The notes under the pieces were generated by a model. The model was given only the letters and a program-made list of their open reading frames with translations. It was not told the origin of the DNA and did no database searches. 44,675 bases of DNA from Rhodopirellula europaea 6C (GTDB lineage Bacteria; Planctomycetota; Planctomycetia; Pirellulales; Pirellulaceae), in NCBI RefSeq assembly GCF_000338295.1, contig NZ_ANMO01000103.1, positions 1-44,675 of the forward strand. Reading direction: 5' to 3'. This document shows, piece by piece, positions 44,646 through 44,675 of the stretch. The position numbers and the translations under genes are program-made. Position 1 is the first letter of the stretch, and each line of letters starts with the position of its first letter.

Positions 44646-44675
44646 GCGGCCGTGGCGGAACTGGCAGACGCGCTA
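44646..44675 (+). tRNA. tRNA-Leu, 5' part, truncated by window edge
   Basis: The last 30 bases fit the start of a bacterial tRNA-Leu: acceptor arm GCGGCCG, T8-G9, D-arm GCGGAACTGGCAGACGC, then GCTA leading into the anticodon stem. The GGAA(C/T)TGGCAGACGCGCTA pattern is diagnostic of tRNA-Leu. The anticodon lies beyond the window. Confidence 0.9.

Overview
The window looks like chromosomal DNA from a planctomycete of the Rhodopirellula/Pirellula group. This is an inference from gene content, not from a search. It carries two DUF1559-type proteins, a giant polytopic membrane protein, a planctomycete-style Ser/Thr kinase with an N-terminal leader domain and a single C-terminal membrane helix, several groEL copies in one cluster, mostly weak Shine-Dalgarno sites, several GTG/TTG starts and a moderate-to-high G+C content. 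There is no phage, IS element or CRISPR array. The possibly mobile or repetitive DNA is a small module at the left edge and palindromic repeats in intergenic regions.

Layout. 18-573: a DUF559 endonuclease-like gene, a 13-bp-stem palindrome and twelve perfect GCTAACA heptamers, the whole bracketed by an 8-bp direct repeat that abuts the moxR stop codon. 576-1613 (-): MoxR ATPase. 1884-3740 (+): secreted protein with a C-terminal DUF1559-like domain. 3800-5437 (-): L-serine dehydratase. 5675-12678 (-): a proteostasis cluster read leftwards as groEL (GGM tail) - groES - groEL (no GGM tail) - terminator-like hairpin - dnaJ - grpE - FmdB-type zinc ribbon - YycJ-like metallo-beta-lactamase. Its leader region has no CIRCE element but has GAAC/GTTC dyads and a leader inverted repeat. 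13318-15309 (+): secreted Pro/Ser/Tyr/Gln-rich protein. 15424-22437 (-): a hypothetical protein and a 2064-residue membrane protein. 22622-24093 (-): small lipoprotein and a prepilin-like DUF1559 protein.

Right half. 24387-25982 (-): ketoglutarate-semialdehyde-type aldehyde dehydrogenase. 26131-28246: ArsR-family regulator divergent from a CoA-disulfide reductase/rhodanese fusion, probably a reactive-sulfur module. 28272-30297 (-): TIGR04282-type glycosyltransferase coupled to a ThiO-like oxidase. 30559-34773 (+): Ser/Thr kinase, overlapping PlsC-like acyltransferase, and a dihaem lipoprotein cytochrome. 34774-35018: a palindrome-rich convergent spacer. 35019-38125 (-): an alkaline-phosphatase-superfamily phosphomutase followed by a four-ACT aspartokinase, a pairing that suggests the mutase-like enzyme may be a homoserine kinase. 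38397-39743 (+): acyltransferase-3 membrane protein. 39813-42665 (-): leucyl-tRNA synthetase. 42858-43781 (-): membrane protein of unknown function. 43833-44570 (+): TrpF. 44646-44675: the 5' part of a tRNA-Leu cut by the window edge.

The most interesting signals are the possible mobile module at 18-573, the groE leader dyads, two palindromes with compensating base changes in two different spacers, the phosphomutase-aspartokinase pair, and the kinase-acyltransferase coupling.
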